This document shows, piece by piece, positions 1 to 12,100 of a DNA stretch of 64,000 bases. Under the pieces are notes generated by a model. The model was not told the origin of the DNA and ran no database searches. It saw nothing but the letters and a program-made list of their open reading frames with translations. The DNA comes from Symsagittifera roscoffensis (lineage: Eukaryota > Xenacoelomorpha > Acoela > Convolutidae): assembly GCF_963678635.1 (NCBI RefSeq), contig NC_087071.1, forward strand, positions 46,115,095 to 46,179,094, given 5' to 3'. Both the position numbers and the translations under genes were made by a program. Position 1 is the first letter of the stretch, and each line of letters starts with the position of its first letter.

Positions 1-2695
1 CTCTCGTCGGTGCTTCCTGTCCATTATTTTCTCTCACATGAGCTTCCAGCCATCGTATCGCCATCATAACTCCCACTATCACTATTGTTATGGGCTGTGA
101 TGAATCTGGTAAACCCATGGAGAGCAGCTCTCCAGAGTCCCAGATCAACACCAGATTACTACGCTTGGGATACCACCAGGTCTGCAGCAAGCAGTGGCAA
201 GGAAACTCGTCATGTGTCAACATGATGCTCCTCCAATTACGTTTTCCCGAAGCTTCCAGCAATGGTTCCACTTCCATCATCACTCGGTGGATTTCATCAT
301 TCTCATCTACTGCATTGTAATCTGAGACAGTTGATCCTCTCTGTTTCTGTTTTTCGAAGTCACTGAAGTTCCCGCTCGTATATCCCATGAACTTCTTTCC
401 TAGTATTGACTCCAACTCCTCTTTGGTTCTTTCTGGGACTGCTGAGAACATCTTACATAGTAACTCGTAAGACTTTTCAGACATTCTCGCCAATCTCACG
501 CACTTTGGCACTGAGAAAGCTTGATCCACGATCGTTCTTGTGCTCTTCACGTCCACAGCCACGAAATGTACAGGGTATCTGCTCTTGCACATTGGAGCCA
601 ACGTTGAACCCACCAAATATCGTGCTCCTGATGGTCTACAATAAGTTTCGCTGTGTCTGATGTTCATCTCCGTTTCGATTGCTTCCCTCCATTTTCCTAT
701 ATACTTCTGCTCAGTCTGCAGAACTCCTGGGAATACTTCTACGCTGATGGCTGTGACCATCTCATGTTTCTGTTCTAGATTCAATAGTGACTCTAAAGAA
801 CCAAACATGCTGTAGAATCCTAGTGCTGTCACTAGATTCACATCGGTTCCTCCATGGCAATCTGCTATCAGTTCCGTTTCCGTTCTTGCTTTCATCACTA
901 CATTTCCAAACAATACCGTCAACTGCTTGTGTTGTTTCTCCAGGGTTTTCACACAGTCTAGACTTCCACAAACGTGACCCTCTAGTCCACAGACTTCCGC
1001 CAGACAGCTACCAGGTTTGACCCAGTCTTCTGGTCCCCAGCCAGGCAACTCCACTCTATCTTCTCCGTTGCTCTTAGAGGCTGTTATCATCACATTATAT
1101 ATGATGTTGAGGTCACGCAGGTTACAGTCCACATTCAGTTCCCTCTGTACGTCCTGTGTCGCCCGTAATATTGAGTCAGCGTTGGGACTAGGACACCACG
1201 ATGGCTTCATCAATTCCCACACTGCCATCAAGCTCGTTCTCAGTAATTCATCTGAGAATCCCAACCCAAATTCCACTCTCTTGTCAGATTTTGGTACTGA
1301 AGGTGCAGTCACCTCTTCTTCCAAGACCAATCCCAATTTGGCCTGTGGATTGCTAACGCTCTTAGTCGTCACAATTCTGGACGTCCAGAATCTTAGTAAC
1401 ACCGCCTGCTCATAATCAAAGAAGCAATCACGTATGTCTTCACTCAGGAAAGGATTGTATGCTATCCCTATAATCCCGGACACATAGCTATAGGACTTCT
1501 TCTTGATCGGTCCACAGTATTCACTGGATTTTGGCAATGCTCCCATAGATTCTTTAGTGAGCCTCAACTCCTTGTTTGAAAATCTCCTGATCTCGTCTAT
1601 CTTTTTCATGGGTTCCAGTTCTTCAGGTTCTTTCATGTTCACCCTCATCGGTTTACTTTGCTGCATATCCAGCATTGCTAGTAAGAACATGGCTTTCGTT
1701 CGCTCATCGCCTTCCTTCAACATTTTAACACAAGTGCTTAATGCAGGTACTGAAATCTGCTCTATCAGGAATCGAATGAAACAGAGAGCGTCTCTCCGCT
1801 TTGCACACGCTACTGCTGCTCCCTCCTGGACTATCAGATCCCTCAGATTCGTCATAAGGAAAACTTTTTCCTCCTTTGATCTCTTCCTTTCTCCCGAATC
1901 ATATTCTTCGCTAGTCAGTCCCATCATGCACCAGGCGAGCCTGAGTTGTAATTCTGTCCTTACGTAAGGTACTGCCACGAGAGCATGTATTCTTGGCGTA
2001 GTCCTCATTTCCTCTTCGAAATACCTCAATACTACTGCTTTCCATGGAAGGCTCACCAACTGCTCGATCGTCTCCGCCTGTACGTCAGACGACGCCAAAG
2101 TTCCGTACGCCTTCTGCTTGAGGGTGGTGCCTTGCAACATTGTTTCCAGATAACCCTCCATGGCTTTTTCCTCTTCCAGGGCCATTACATGCCCTCTAGC
2201 CGAGTTTCGGTATTCCAACATCTCCATGTATCCACCGGTGGGTTCATCTATCGACACTGTCTCAGACACTGTCAATCTGTTGTATTCCACTGGTGTTAGT
2301 TGTCCTGCAACACTTCCCTTTCCATGATTCATTGGAGATGGCTTGAAGTCCCTCATTTTACTCTCTCCACATTGACTGAGTATTTCCATTTCTAAAGTCG
2401 CTCCAGTCAGAGTGCGGTCACTCCTTTTGGATTTATAACCGGTTGACTTTAACCCCGCCATGAGAATGGGTGGCACCATCGCTATATCAGTTAATATTCT
2501 ATCTGTGCCAGACAATTGGTAATCACCTTGCCCCAAGTCCATGACTTCCTCAACTCGTTTTCTTTTCGCTGAGTTACCAGCTTTCATCGATATTTCCGAA
2601 TCCACTTTCGTCTTTCCAATCCTCCTCGGCATCACTCTGCTGCCTAACTTCATTTTCATCACATTGATTTTATCAATCACCATTTTCGATCGCAT
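1..2695 (-). CDS. Element A second polyprotein, N-terminally deleted and cut by window edge
   Basis: One frame of 898 codons is open from an ATG at 2695 to base 1 with no stop. It aligns with element C's second polyprotein from about 46800 downwards, and its distal part (about 1-1165) matches B's ORF at 23000-24718. Shared landmarks include the SWCP.PNA segment near 1185-1200 and the ADCHG segment near 865. The region that holds the SGNH hydrolase in B and C is missing. The deletion joins the ninth codon of the original ORF to the downstream part out of frame, so this frame would need its own internal start. I recognise no known domain in it. Comparison with B suggests about 185 codons remain off the edge. 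Confidence 0.8.
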   Translation of the reverse strand, partial: MRSKMVIDKINVMKMKLGSRVMPRRIGKTKVDSEISMKAGNSAKRKRVEEVMDLGQGDYQLSGTDRILTDIAMVPPILMAGLKSTGYKSKRSDRTLTGATLEMEILSQCGESKMRDFKPSPMNHGKGSVAGQLTPVEYNRLTVSETVSIDEPTGGYMEMLEYRNSARGHVMALEEEKAMEGYLETMLQGTTLKQKAYGTLASSDVQAETIEQLVSLPWKAVVLRYFEEEMRTTPRIHALVAVPYVRTELQLRLAWCMMGLTSEEYDSGERKRSKEEKVFLMTNLRDLIVQEGAAVACAKRRDALCFIRFLIEQISVPALSTCVKMLKEGDERTKAMFLLAMLDMQQSKPMRVNMKEPEELEPMKKIDEIRRFSNKELRLTKESMGALPKSSEYCGPIKKKSYSYVSGIIGIAYNPFLSEDIRDCFFDYEQAVLLRFWTSRIVTTKSVSNPQAKLGLVLEEEVTAPSVPKSDKRVEFGLGFSDELLRTSLMAVWELMKPSWCPSPNADSILRATQDVQRELNVDCNLRDLNIIYNVMITASKSNGEDRVELPGWGPEDWVKPGSCLAEVCGLEGHVCGSLDCVKTLEKQHKQLTVLFGNVVMKARTETELIADCHGGTDVNLVTALGFYSMFGSLESLLNLEQKHEMVTAISVEVFPGVLQTEQKYIGKWREAIETEMNIRHSETYCRPSGARYLVGSTLAPMCKSRYPVHFVAVDVKSTRTIVDQAFSVPKCVRLARMSEKSYELLCKMFSAVPERTKEELESILGKKFMGYTSGNFSDFEKQKQRGSTVSDYNAVDENDEIHRVMMEVEPLLEASGKRNWRSIMLTHDEFPCHCLLQTWWYPKRSNLVLIWDSGELLSMGLPDSSQPITIVIVGVMMAIRWLEAHVRENNGQEAPTR

Positions 2696-2741
2696 CGTTC
2701 CTCTCCTGGTCCTTCAATTCATCCAGGTTGAAATTGTCCAT
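2673..2741 (-). pseudogene. Stub of element A second-polyprotein start
   Basis: The first nine residues (MDNFNLDEL) equal the start of the B ORF at 27584. After that the sequence diverges and the frame stops after 22 codons. This marks the left breakpoint of an internal deletion which, measured on element C, removed about 5.6 kb. The next long frame starts at 2695 and overlaps this stub in another frame. Confidence 0.75.
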
Positions 2742-3127
2742 ACTGTTCTTTCCAAGTCTGATTTGATTTCGATTTCAAGTTTTGACTCAAGTGAGCAATT
2801 AAATGATCTAGAAAAGAAATCACGAATGTCACACCTGTCAATTTCACCTTAACATACATCGTTAAAATTTGCTTAAAGACAGTTCAGATAAAAAGATATT
2901 TATCCTAAAATTTATTAAAATCAATTGGTTTCTAAAATTTTGGAATTCGACCTAAGATTGGACAGTCCAAACTTTGGATCTATTCCCAAGATCGTCATTT
3001 AGTTGTTCATGGTCACTAACCCCTACTTACCCATGATCTTAATAACCTAACACATAACATAACATAACGCACCTCTCACATATTACACACAACTTAGTCT
3101 TTGGCCTAACACCCTCTCGCACATCAC
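2742..3127 (-). other. Element A intergenic region between Gag-Pol and second ORF
   Basis: No ORF of note. It is almost identical to 27585-27940 in element B apart from a short insertion near 3080-3110. On the sense strand it is AT-rich with short ATGTTATGTT-type iterations near 3055-3070 and a donor-like GGTAAGT near 3025-3032. How the downstream polyprotein is expressed (splicing, reinitiation, internal entry) cannot be read from the sequence. Confidence 0.6.
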
Positions 3128-6100
3128 TCAGCCTATACTTAAGTAATATTTCTTATGTAGATATACTTGTATGTTCGTATCAGAGAATATCACGTGTACA
3201 GGCGCGTACAATTCCCGAGGATGCAGTCTTCCTCTATTTGGATCGTACACTGGAAGCGAGAGCTCCTTCACGTCCATTTCCACAAGGAAGTCCCTCAGCC
3301 TCGTCAAAGACAAGACTAGGTTTTCTGGGTCCACGTGCTGCTTCTCCGTCGCCCTCGTTACCAAGAAGCACAAGTACTTTCCCGGTATCTGCGACACCGC
3401 CGGGGGTAAGGCTGCTACGCCCCCTATCCCTGGTCTTTGCTTCCAAAGGAATTCCACGTTTTTATATTCCCTCTTAAAATCTGCCGCTAGCGCCGTCCTA
3501 AAACTCATGTCTGCGGTGATAGCTACCGCACATGTTCTGTTTGTGAGTATGAAATCACTGTCTGTTAGTATTATGTTACTCGAATATTCATTTGGTAAAT
3601 TAAAATATGACTCAACTACCCTGCCTATGTCAGGTTTCTTAGGTTCTTCACCTGTTTCTGCTTCTAAGTTTCCTGTTTCTCTTGCTATTCTCAATTTTTT
3701 TATTATCAAGTTTTCAGTGTGGGTAAGTCCTACCCCCACTCCCCGGACAAAAATATCCATCGGCGTCCCCGTCGATCGCATACCGGGTATTAAGTCAAGA
3801 TTAGAAGCTGGAATGAGAAGTTGTCCTTCCTGGGCAGCCCAGGAAGGATCATCTCGTTCGGTCTTAATGTATTTCGCGCTTTCGCGATCTACGTCTTGAA
3901 TCGTAACGCTGGTCTTTTCAGGGTCTGATGTCATTTCGTTCAGCCACTCTAAGACGCGCAGGTTCGTCAGGTCTTGTTCATTTGACTGCTGTTGCTCATC
4001 GTCGAACTCCACCTCGGGTTTCGACCAGTCGTCAACCCACTCGTCGTTGTGATCATCGACTATGTCAATGTCCTGTGACACTGTTATTTCTTCTAAACCC
4101 ACTACTTCCTCCACTATTTTCTTTAGATCTATCCTATCCACTACAAAGTCGTCACCGTAAGGATTGTATTTCTTTCTTAGTCTCGTCCCGTCTTTCTGAC
4201 GAGTCTGCATCGTGAACGGAAGATCTGGTTCCATGTTCTTGGGAACCTCTGTCTGTTCGGAATCCTGCCAATCTTCCTCTGCGTAGGGCAAGGTTTCATC
4301 GTCCGCTTCGATCTGTTCGTTTGGATCCAGGTCCAATGGTGTATCCGTACCTTCCTCTACGACTTCGTTTCCATCGTTCTTCTCCCTGGTGCCTTTTTCA
4401 TTGACCTCACAAGCAGGATCCATCATTAGATAATCCCCTCCTTCCATGTCTGCAGGTATACACCAGTCTTCTGTCGATGGATTGTGTGGCTTGATGTTCT
4501 CGTAGTGGGCGGCTCGGCCAGTACTCAGTCTATAAAAGCGTCCCTCTTGGTGCACCTCTGTAATCATGAAGGGTCCCCTCCACTTCTTCAGAAGCTTTTT
4601 TGTCCCTTTCGGTGGTATAACGTTCTGAAATACCCATACGTAGTCTCCCACCGAGTAAGCCTTTGCACCAGCTGCTTTCTTGTCGAATCTTTTCCTCTGC
4701 CTTGCCTGTGCCTGCTGAGTGTTTCGTCTACACAAGTCGTTCAACTCCTGTTGGCGTCTGATCACGTCCCTCACGTAGACCTGTGGGGATGTTTTCTTTC
4801 CCTCATACTCTGGGTAGAAGAATGTCAAGGGTAAAGACTTCTCGTGTCCCGTCAGCATCATGTGTGGACTGACTCCAGTGGTGGAGTGTTGCGTGCTATT
4901 ATAAGCTCCCATCACCTGTGGAAGGTATCTGTCCCAATCGGTCATGTACCTGGAACAATATACTCTCAGCATCGACACTAACGTCCTATTCTGTCTTTCC
5001 ACTAAGCCATTCGTCTGAGGGTGGTATGTCGTGGAGTGAGCCTGAGCGACCTGTGACCGTCTCATAAGCTCTTTCGTAAGCTCGCCTACGAAAGCCGTTC
5101 CATTGTCCGATTGAAACGTCATTGGACATCCGTGTCTTGCTATCCACGTATTGATCAGGTGGTCGCATGTCTCTTCCGCCGAGGCAGTTATGCAGGGCAC
5201 GGCCTCTGCATACTTCGTGAAGTGATCTATCATGACCAAGACTTGGTTGTAACCGCTGTCTGTCATGCATATCTTCTGGTGATCTATCTGCACCACCTCG
5301 TTGAATTCAGACGACTCAATTGATTGTAAAGGAAATCGCAACTTCCTAGGATCCTTGACCTGTTGGCATGACAGACATGCTGTCACCCATTTCTCGCATG
5401 CCTTTTTCATCCCAGGCCACTCAAAGCGCTTCAGGATCCTCTGATACACTTTGTCGATCCCTTGATGGCCCATCTGATCATGCGACCTGAATAATAGTTC
5501 TGTCTGATAGAGTTGCGGCAACACTATCGCGTTATATTTGTATAAGACCTTGTCTTCTTCTCTTCTCCTGCAAGCCACGATCCCGTCCTTGTTCAGATAT
5601 AATCTCCTCTCCTTCTGCATGAAGTATTGTCTTAGGATCCTATAGCTGTCTTGTTCCAGGTCACCTTTGTCAGGTGCACCGTTTTCTATCCACCTTTTTA
5701 GGTTGCTTGTCATGCGATCATTTCTCTGCGCCCTTAGAAGGTCCGAGAGTCTGTATCTCGCCTTCAAGTACGTCTTCATGACTCTCATCTGACTGTTCAG
5801 CTCGTTGGGCTGAAGTGTGTCTTCTTCCATCTTAACGCACCAAATCTTCGCCAACGGTTGTGTTTCTTGTTGAAACGGCTGAAGATCAGTCCTGACTACC
5901 TCTTTCTGCGGCAACAGGCTTATCGAACGTTTCGATACCGCTATCGTTTCTAAGTCATCCGCTGCGTTGTCAAAGACTCTTTCGCTTGGTATTAGGTAGC
6001 GATCACTGTCAGGATCCTGGTACACCTCTCTGTCCAGGTTTCTCGCCCGAGTTTCCACTAGTAGCGTGTGTATCGCCAGTTCTGACAGTTCTGATCCCGA

Positions 6101-9100
6101 GGTCGAATCCCTGTCTGAATAGGTGTTCATTCTCGAGCTTTCTGACTTATCATCCGTCGAAGGTGTTGTGCCGGAGACTGCACGCTCTTCCAGATCCTGT
6201 CCGTATTTCCTTCGCATCCATCTGAACTCTCCGGACAAAACTTTGTTCTCTAGGTCCTGTTTCTCATCAGGAATTTTCTCGTCTATCTCGGACTCCCCGG
6301 ACAAATTTCCTTGTCCCGGGTGTTGATCTTGTGATCGCTGGTTTTTCTCCTTATCCTTCTCCCCGGACAAATAGTCTTGCAGCAGATTTTGTTTTACAAC
6401 TCCACCCTCTTTATCCCGGTCTACAAAGGTGACAGTTTTCTTTTGCTTGCCGCTCTCCCGTCCTTTCTGTCCGTAGGAAGTACTGGTTAAAATCTCTTGG
6501 GGTATTGAGGATACTAGTTGCTGAACTATTGTCCTACAATCCCTCTTGTTCTCTTCGTGCTGTTGTCTGGACGGCATGATCTTCACTTTCTTACTGACTG
6601 TTAGCGATGCCACTGCTGCTGTCCACTCGGGGTCATCTCTGGTCACTTCTCTTTCTAACAATCCACCCAGCATCCGCATTACTTGTGGTGTGACTTGCAC
6701 CGTTTTATCCAATAATGAGAGGCTGTTTATATTCATGCGAGAGAGTTCTTGCTGGACCAGGTTCGAGCGCAGCAACAAATCTAAGGGGACTGGATCCTCC
6801 TTGGACAGGATCTTTATCTCAGCTGCTTTCTCTACAGGTAACTCAGGATGCCCTGGAATCGGATGTCCAGACTTATCCAACCATCTCGTTAAGGGAAGCG
6901 CTTCATAAGTTTCTTTGTCCAGAAACGAGAATTCCTCCTTTACTTCCGCCTGATTGGCCTGCTTCTGCTCCAATCTTTCATAGAACTCACTTTTCTTGCT
7001 GAGACTGTCAGCATTCTGATGTTTATCACGCATCCTATGTTCGATTATCATATGGTAGCCATCCAATCTGACTATCCATCTACCAATATAACTCTGATCC
7101 ATCGAGTAGGTCTTCAACCAGGATAACGCTCTGTTGTCCACGCGTAACTTGAAGGGAGCGCTCCCCAAGTATGCACGGTACTTTTCCACGAAGGTGACTA
7201 CTGCAAACATTTCTGCTTTCGGTGCGCCATATTTCATCTCTGTGTCACTCAAGACCTTGCTGCCGTATGCAATGGGACGGAGGACTGTTCTTCCGTTCCA
7301 TTCTTGCTCCTGATGCAATATTCCTGAGATGGCCACCACCGATGCGTCTGTGTCAAGAACATACATGCCCTTTTCTGTAGGCATGCCCAGCACTGGCGCT
7401 TCGCACAGTTCCCGCTTTATGTTCTCGAAAGCAACTTGTGCCTCATCGTTCCATTCGAACTTTTTCCCTTTGTTGCGCATCAGCTTCTGCATCGGGTACA
7501 CCTTGTCCGCGTATCCTTTTATGAATTCTCGGTAGTAATTGGCAAACCCTAGGAAGCTCATGAGCTGTGTGTCCGTTCTAGGAGCTTTCCATGTCAGCAC
7601 AGCCTCTACTGCTTCTGGATCTGGCCTCACACCATGCCGGTCCACCATTCTTCCCAGGTACTTGATCGAATCCCTAAGGATTTCACATTTCGATGGTTTG
7701 CATTTCAAGCCTGCTCTTTTCATACATCCGAAGACCTCATCGAGTCGATCAATGTGATCCTCCAGGGTTGGTGTCGCTATGACTACGTCATCCACGTAGC
7801 ACATCAAGAGATTCCCGTACTTTTTGGTCACTCCTGTCAAAGCCTGAGCCATCAGCCTTTGAAAGGTTGCTGTTGCATTGCACAAGCCGAAGGGCATCCT
7901 CTTCCACTGGTACAACCCCAATTCGCACGCGAATCCGGTTTTCTCCCTGTCCTTCTTTCGCAGAGGAACCTGCCAGAAGGCAGAACCCAAGTCCAATGTG
8001 GTGAAGAACTTTGCATCACCAAGTTTGGATAGGCTCTCGTCTATTCGTGGTATCGGGTACGCATCTTTTATCGTTACCGCGTTCAAGTAACGAAAGTCGC
8101 AACAAAATCTAAGCTGCCCCCCTTTCTTTTTCGCCATTACTACTCCGCAAGCCCATGGTGATTTCGAGGGTTCTATCATGTCGTATTCAAGCAACATTTC
8201 TATTTCCGCTCGGCACGCTTCCGATTTATGTGGCGTCATTCGCCTTGCGCCTTCCCTATGGGGAACGGCGCCCTCTTCTAGTTCGATTTCGTGTTCGACG
8301 AAATTACAGCAACCGATGTCCGCCTTATGTTTTGAAAATACTTCGGCGTTCCGATCTAGGAGGTCCCGCAATTTTTCAAAATCTCCCTCACCTATTTTTC
8401 CTTTTAAATGTTCTATTTCTGGCAAAACCGGTTTGTCAGAATCTAGTTCATATGACGAGGGGCGTTCCGGAAAATTCGAATAGCTTGATAAGCCGTCGTC
8501 CGTTTCGGATTTCATTGAAAACAATTTATGAATAGATTTTAATTCATCAATCCTCTTTAAAATTTTATCTTTATTGGCATGATAAGGACAGTCTTTCACA
8601 CTATATTTCTTCGAGCTTTCTGTCTCCTCATAGTCGGTCCTCATCGGCAATGCGTAACCAAGCTTCTTTCCACGCTGGATTGAAACCGTGGTGTCCAGTG
8701 TGTTCAACAACACACTGACACACAGTCCGTTTCGCGTTACCGAGAAGCTCCGGCCTAAAATCACCGAACTCTGACTATTTGGATTCGGTACTAAGCAAAC
8801 CTGTTTACTATCACTTAACGAATTTAAATTTCTCATTCTAAAAATCGCTACTACAGCTTGTCCTGGTTGTAACTTTACTTTTCTATCCAAAAAAACTGGT
8901 ACCTTATTTTCATCTGTTATTATCCTATTAACTGGTCTCTTAACATACTTTCGGTCCGGGTTTCTAATCCGTATTAGACCGTTGTTCAAGTCAATCATCA
9001 CGTCAAAATTCCTGACAAAATCTCTGCCCAAGATGAATTGGTCGGCATCGTCCAGATTCTCTACCACCAGGAAGCTCATCCAAAGGTTCCGTCCTCCCAT

Positions 9101-12100
9101 GTGAAGGACCGTCACCGGTGTTCTTCCGGCTACGTAGATAGCTCCTCGATTTGCAGCGGCTAGTCGGAGATTCGTAGGAATCAGATCTTCCCGCGTGAAG
9201 CCCATTCTCTCCCAGGTTTTTATCGGCATCACACTCACCACCGCGCCTGTGTCCAGAAGCCCTGTGACTCCGATTTTTGTTCCGTTGGTGTCAAGCAGGT
9301 GTGCTGTCACATCTGCTTCATATCCAATATGTACCGCGTCTTGTTCCATCATGGCGTCATGGCCTATCCTGCGGACTTTGAGTTCCTCTTCACCCAAATA
9401 GATCTGCCCCATTTGGTCATCATCTGTTGTTATGTAAGTCCTGGTGTAGATGCTGATTCCATCCACGTTCAGCATTATTTGATACGGCCCATAGACCTCC
9501 AAGTAGCGTCCATGAAGTTTCTTCATGCGAGGGCCACCCGTCGTTAGTAGTGCTCGCACAGCTCTCGACTCAGTGCGTGGCTCCACCTGCCTCAGATAAT
9601 CTGCATATGTGTCCAAATGCATTAAAGTGAACTCAGATGGTTCACTCAAATTTCTTATTACCTGGTGTCCAGCCACTGAGATTATCGACTGTATCTTCTT
9701 TCCTTGCGGCGCCATGCCGAACCTCTTACCGGAGATCACTTTAAGTTTCATATCTAAACTGCTTGGTGTTTTCGTCTCCTCGAACTCCGTTGCTTCGAAG
9801 GTATTCAGTTGCTCCTGAAGCTTTTCATTTTCCAGTTCAAGTTTCACTTTTTGTTCGATCTCTTTCGTCACCAGTTCCTGTTGTACTCTATTTAGAGCAT
9901 CCTTTGCGGCTGCCTTGTAATCGATCTTGAAGTCATCGGCCGCAGTTGCTGGTTCCGGTTCACGTGCCTCTTCTGTTACTGCTTGCATTTTCTTTGCCGC
10001 CAGCTCTTGAGGTTTGTCCTTCCTGCGTGCCTCTGCTTCGCTCAAAAGTCGAGCCTTGCTTGCTTTCACTCCTGACAAAGCTTCTTCATGCCTTGGATGC
10101 TTGATGTCTGCCACTGCATCCCAGAATTGTGGACAGTCTGATTTAAAATGACCTTCCAAGTTGCAAAAGAAACACCTCGGGCCGAATTTCGCAATTACTC
10201 CTCTCATGAAATCCTCATGTTCCAACTCTGACGCATCTTCGTCCTCGAGGCTAAAGCCTATTGCTTTCATGCCTTGTTTATAAGCTGGGCATGCTGACAC
10301 ATGATGGTCTGTTGAACTACAATTAGCACAAGAGCGTCTCTTGTCCATATCGTCCCTCGGTTTGTACCAATTGCTCCCTTGGTTCGCTGGTCCGTTGTTA
10401 AAATTGCCATAATTGTTCTTGTAATATCCAGATCTCGAAGGAGGTTTCAGCAATAGATACTCTTTCGATTTGAGCCTCAACTCCTCCGGTGTTGGCGCAT
10501 TAGTTGATAGTGGTGTGTAATGCGTTGCTAGCATCGTACGAAGTTCATCATTTTTCACACCATCGATGAATTTTGAGGCTACGGCCAGGTTCATCCTTCG
10601 ATTTGACTCATCCGGTTGGCTGCGTCTTCTCAGCATTTCCAAATCATCGAGAAACTTGTCTATAGTTTCATCTTCCCGCTGCCTCCGTTTCTCGAAGCGC
10701 ATCATCGCCTGGTGCCCCTGCACCCCTGATCCGAAACGGTTCAATAAGATTTCGAAGATTTTTTCAGCAGTGTCACGTTGATACTGTTTCTTGGCCATGA
10801 CACAGTTCAGGGCTGTCCCTTCTAAGTTGCTGGTGAGCGCGCTGCATTCCTGTCTCTCAGACAAGTCTTCTTCCTCGAAATGCAGCTTCATTACCTCTAT
10901 CCAGGTATCAATACAGCCATCAGATTCGTCTTTGTAGCATCTTGGTTTCTTAAAGACTCTTCTGGACTTTTCACTGCGTTCATTGGTTCTAGATAACCTC
11001 GTCAGGAATGTCTCCAAAGACCTGTTCAGGGGTTCAAATGCTGTGGCCATTGCTGTAGCATCCCTTGAGTGTCCCGCTTGAGTGTCCTCACACCTTGTCG
11101 AAGGCTCTGTGTGCGGTGCATCCCTGCAATCCGAATCACCATGAGCGTTTCCCGCTTGGCCCATGTGACTCCTCCTCGGGCTTGTATGCCCCATGTTGCC
11201 AGAATCGCTTCTCCCAGTCGCATGTGTGCTTTGCGTTGGTCGTTCGTTCGAGGTTTGTCTGTTCCCCGTTGAACTCGCTCTACTGTTCGGGCCCCATGCT
11301 GTATTACCCCTTGTGGCATAGCCTGATGAACTGCCCCTGCCTCTAGTGGATCCATTTGTCTTCCTCCTTTGATGTTCATTGAAGTTCACCCTCGGTTCCC
11401 TGCTGGGACCTCCCGAGTTCGGCTCTCCTTCTTTTGGTCCACTCTTGCTGCTTAGTAGCCCGTCCAACCTATCCATGATAGCCTGCGTTCGCCTCTCCAT
11501 CATCGCGTCTATCTTTGTGTCAAGAGACCCAAGAGACTGCTCTTGCTGAATTCTTAACTTCTCCATGTCGGCTCTTAAGCGTAACTCCCTCTGTTCCGCC
11601 TCTCTTGTCATTCGCGACAAGTTCCTCGTCATATTTTCGTCTGTTCTTTCCTTCAAGCGTTTTTCGCTTCTGTCAACTTCTTGTCTGTTGCGGTTTATTT
11701 CTTCCCGCAGACTTTCTCTTTCAATGTGAACTGCTCTTTCCAGTTCACTCATCCTTATCGACATCTGTTCATTTTGTTCTCCTAAACTGCCCACTATGTT
11801 GTTTAAGGCTTCCTCTAGTGCCGCCCCGTTATCCATGAGTGGCGTCACATGTGGTGGTGTAACTCTGTCGGTCCCAGGTAGCTTCGTGCTGGTAGAGATC
11901 CGGGCCTTGACTCTCTGTCTTGACGTTTTATCATTATCTATTTCAGGATCCGCCAACGCGTTGCCTAGCCCTCCGGTTCTACTCTCTCCAGTTTGTGGCT
12001 CTGAACTTGTCCTAATCGCGAAGTCTTTTGACTGGCCTGGTGTGTTTGCCTCTTTGCTTATCGTTGTCACTACACCAAATTTATCCATAGTTCTAGTCTC

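Noticed and set aside
3023..3034. Splice donor GGTAAGT in the intergenic region
   Set aside because: Present in A and B but a lone donor downstream of gag-pol explains nothing about second-ORF expression, and no matching acceptor could be argued.
3171..3899. 242-codon plus-strand ORF opposite the macrodomain, also present in B at 27984-28712
   Set aside because: It persists because A and B are nearly identical in DNA. In C the opposite strand is not open in the same way, and the minus-strand protein explains the constraint.
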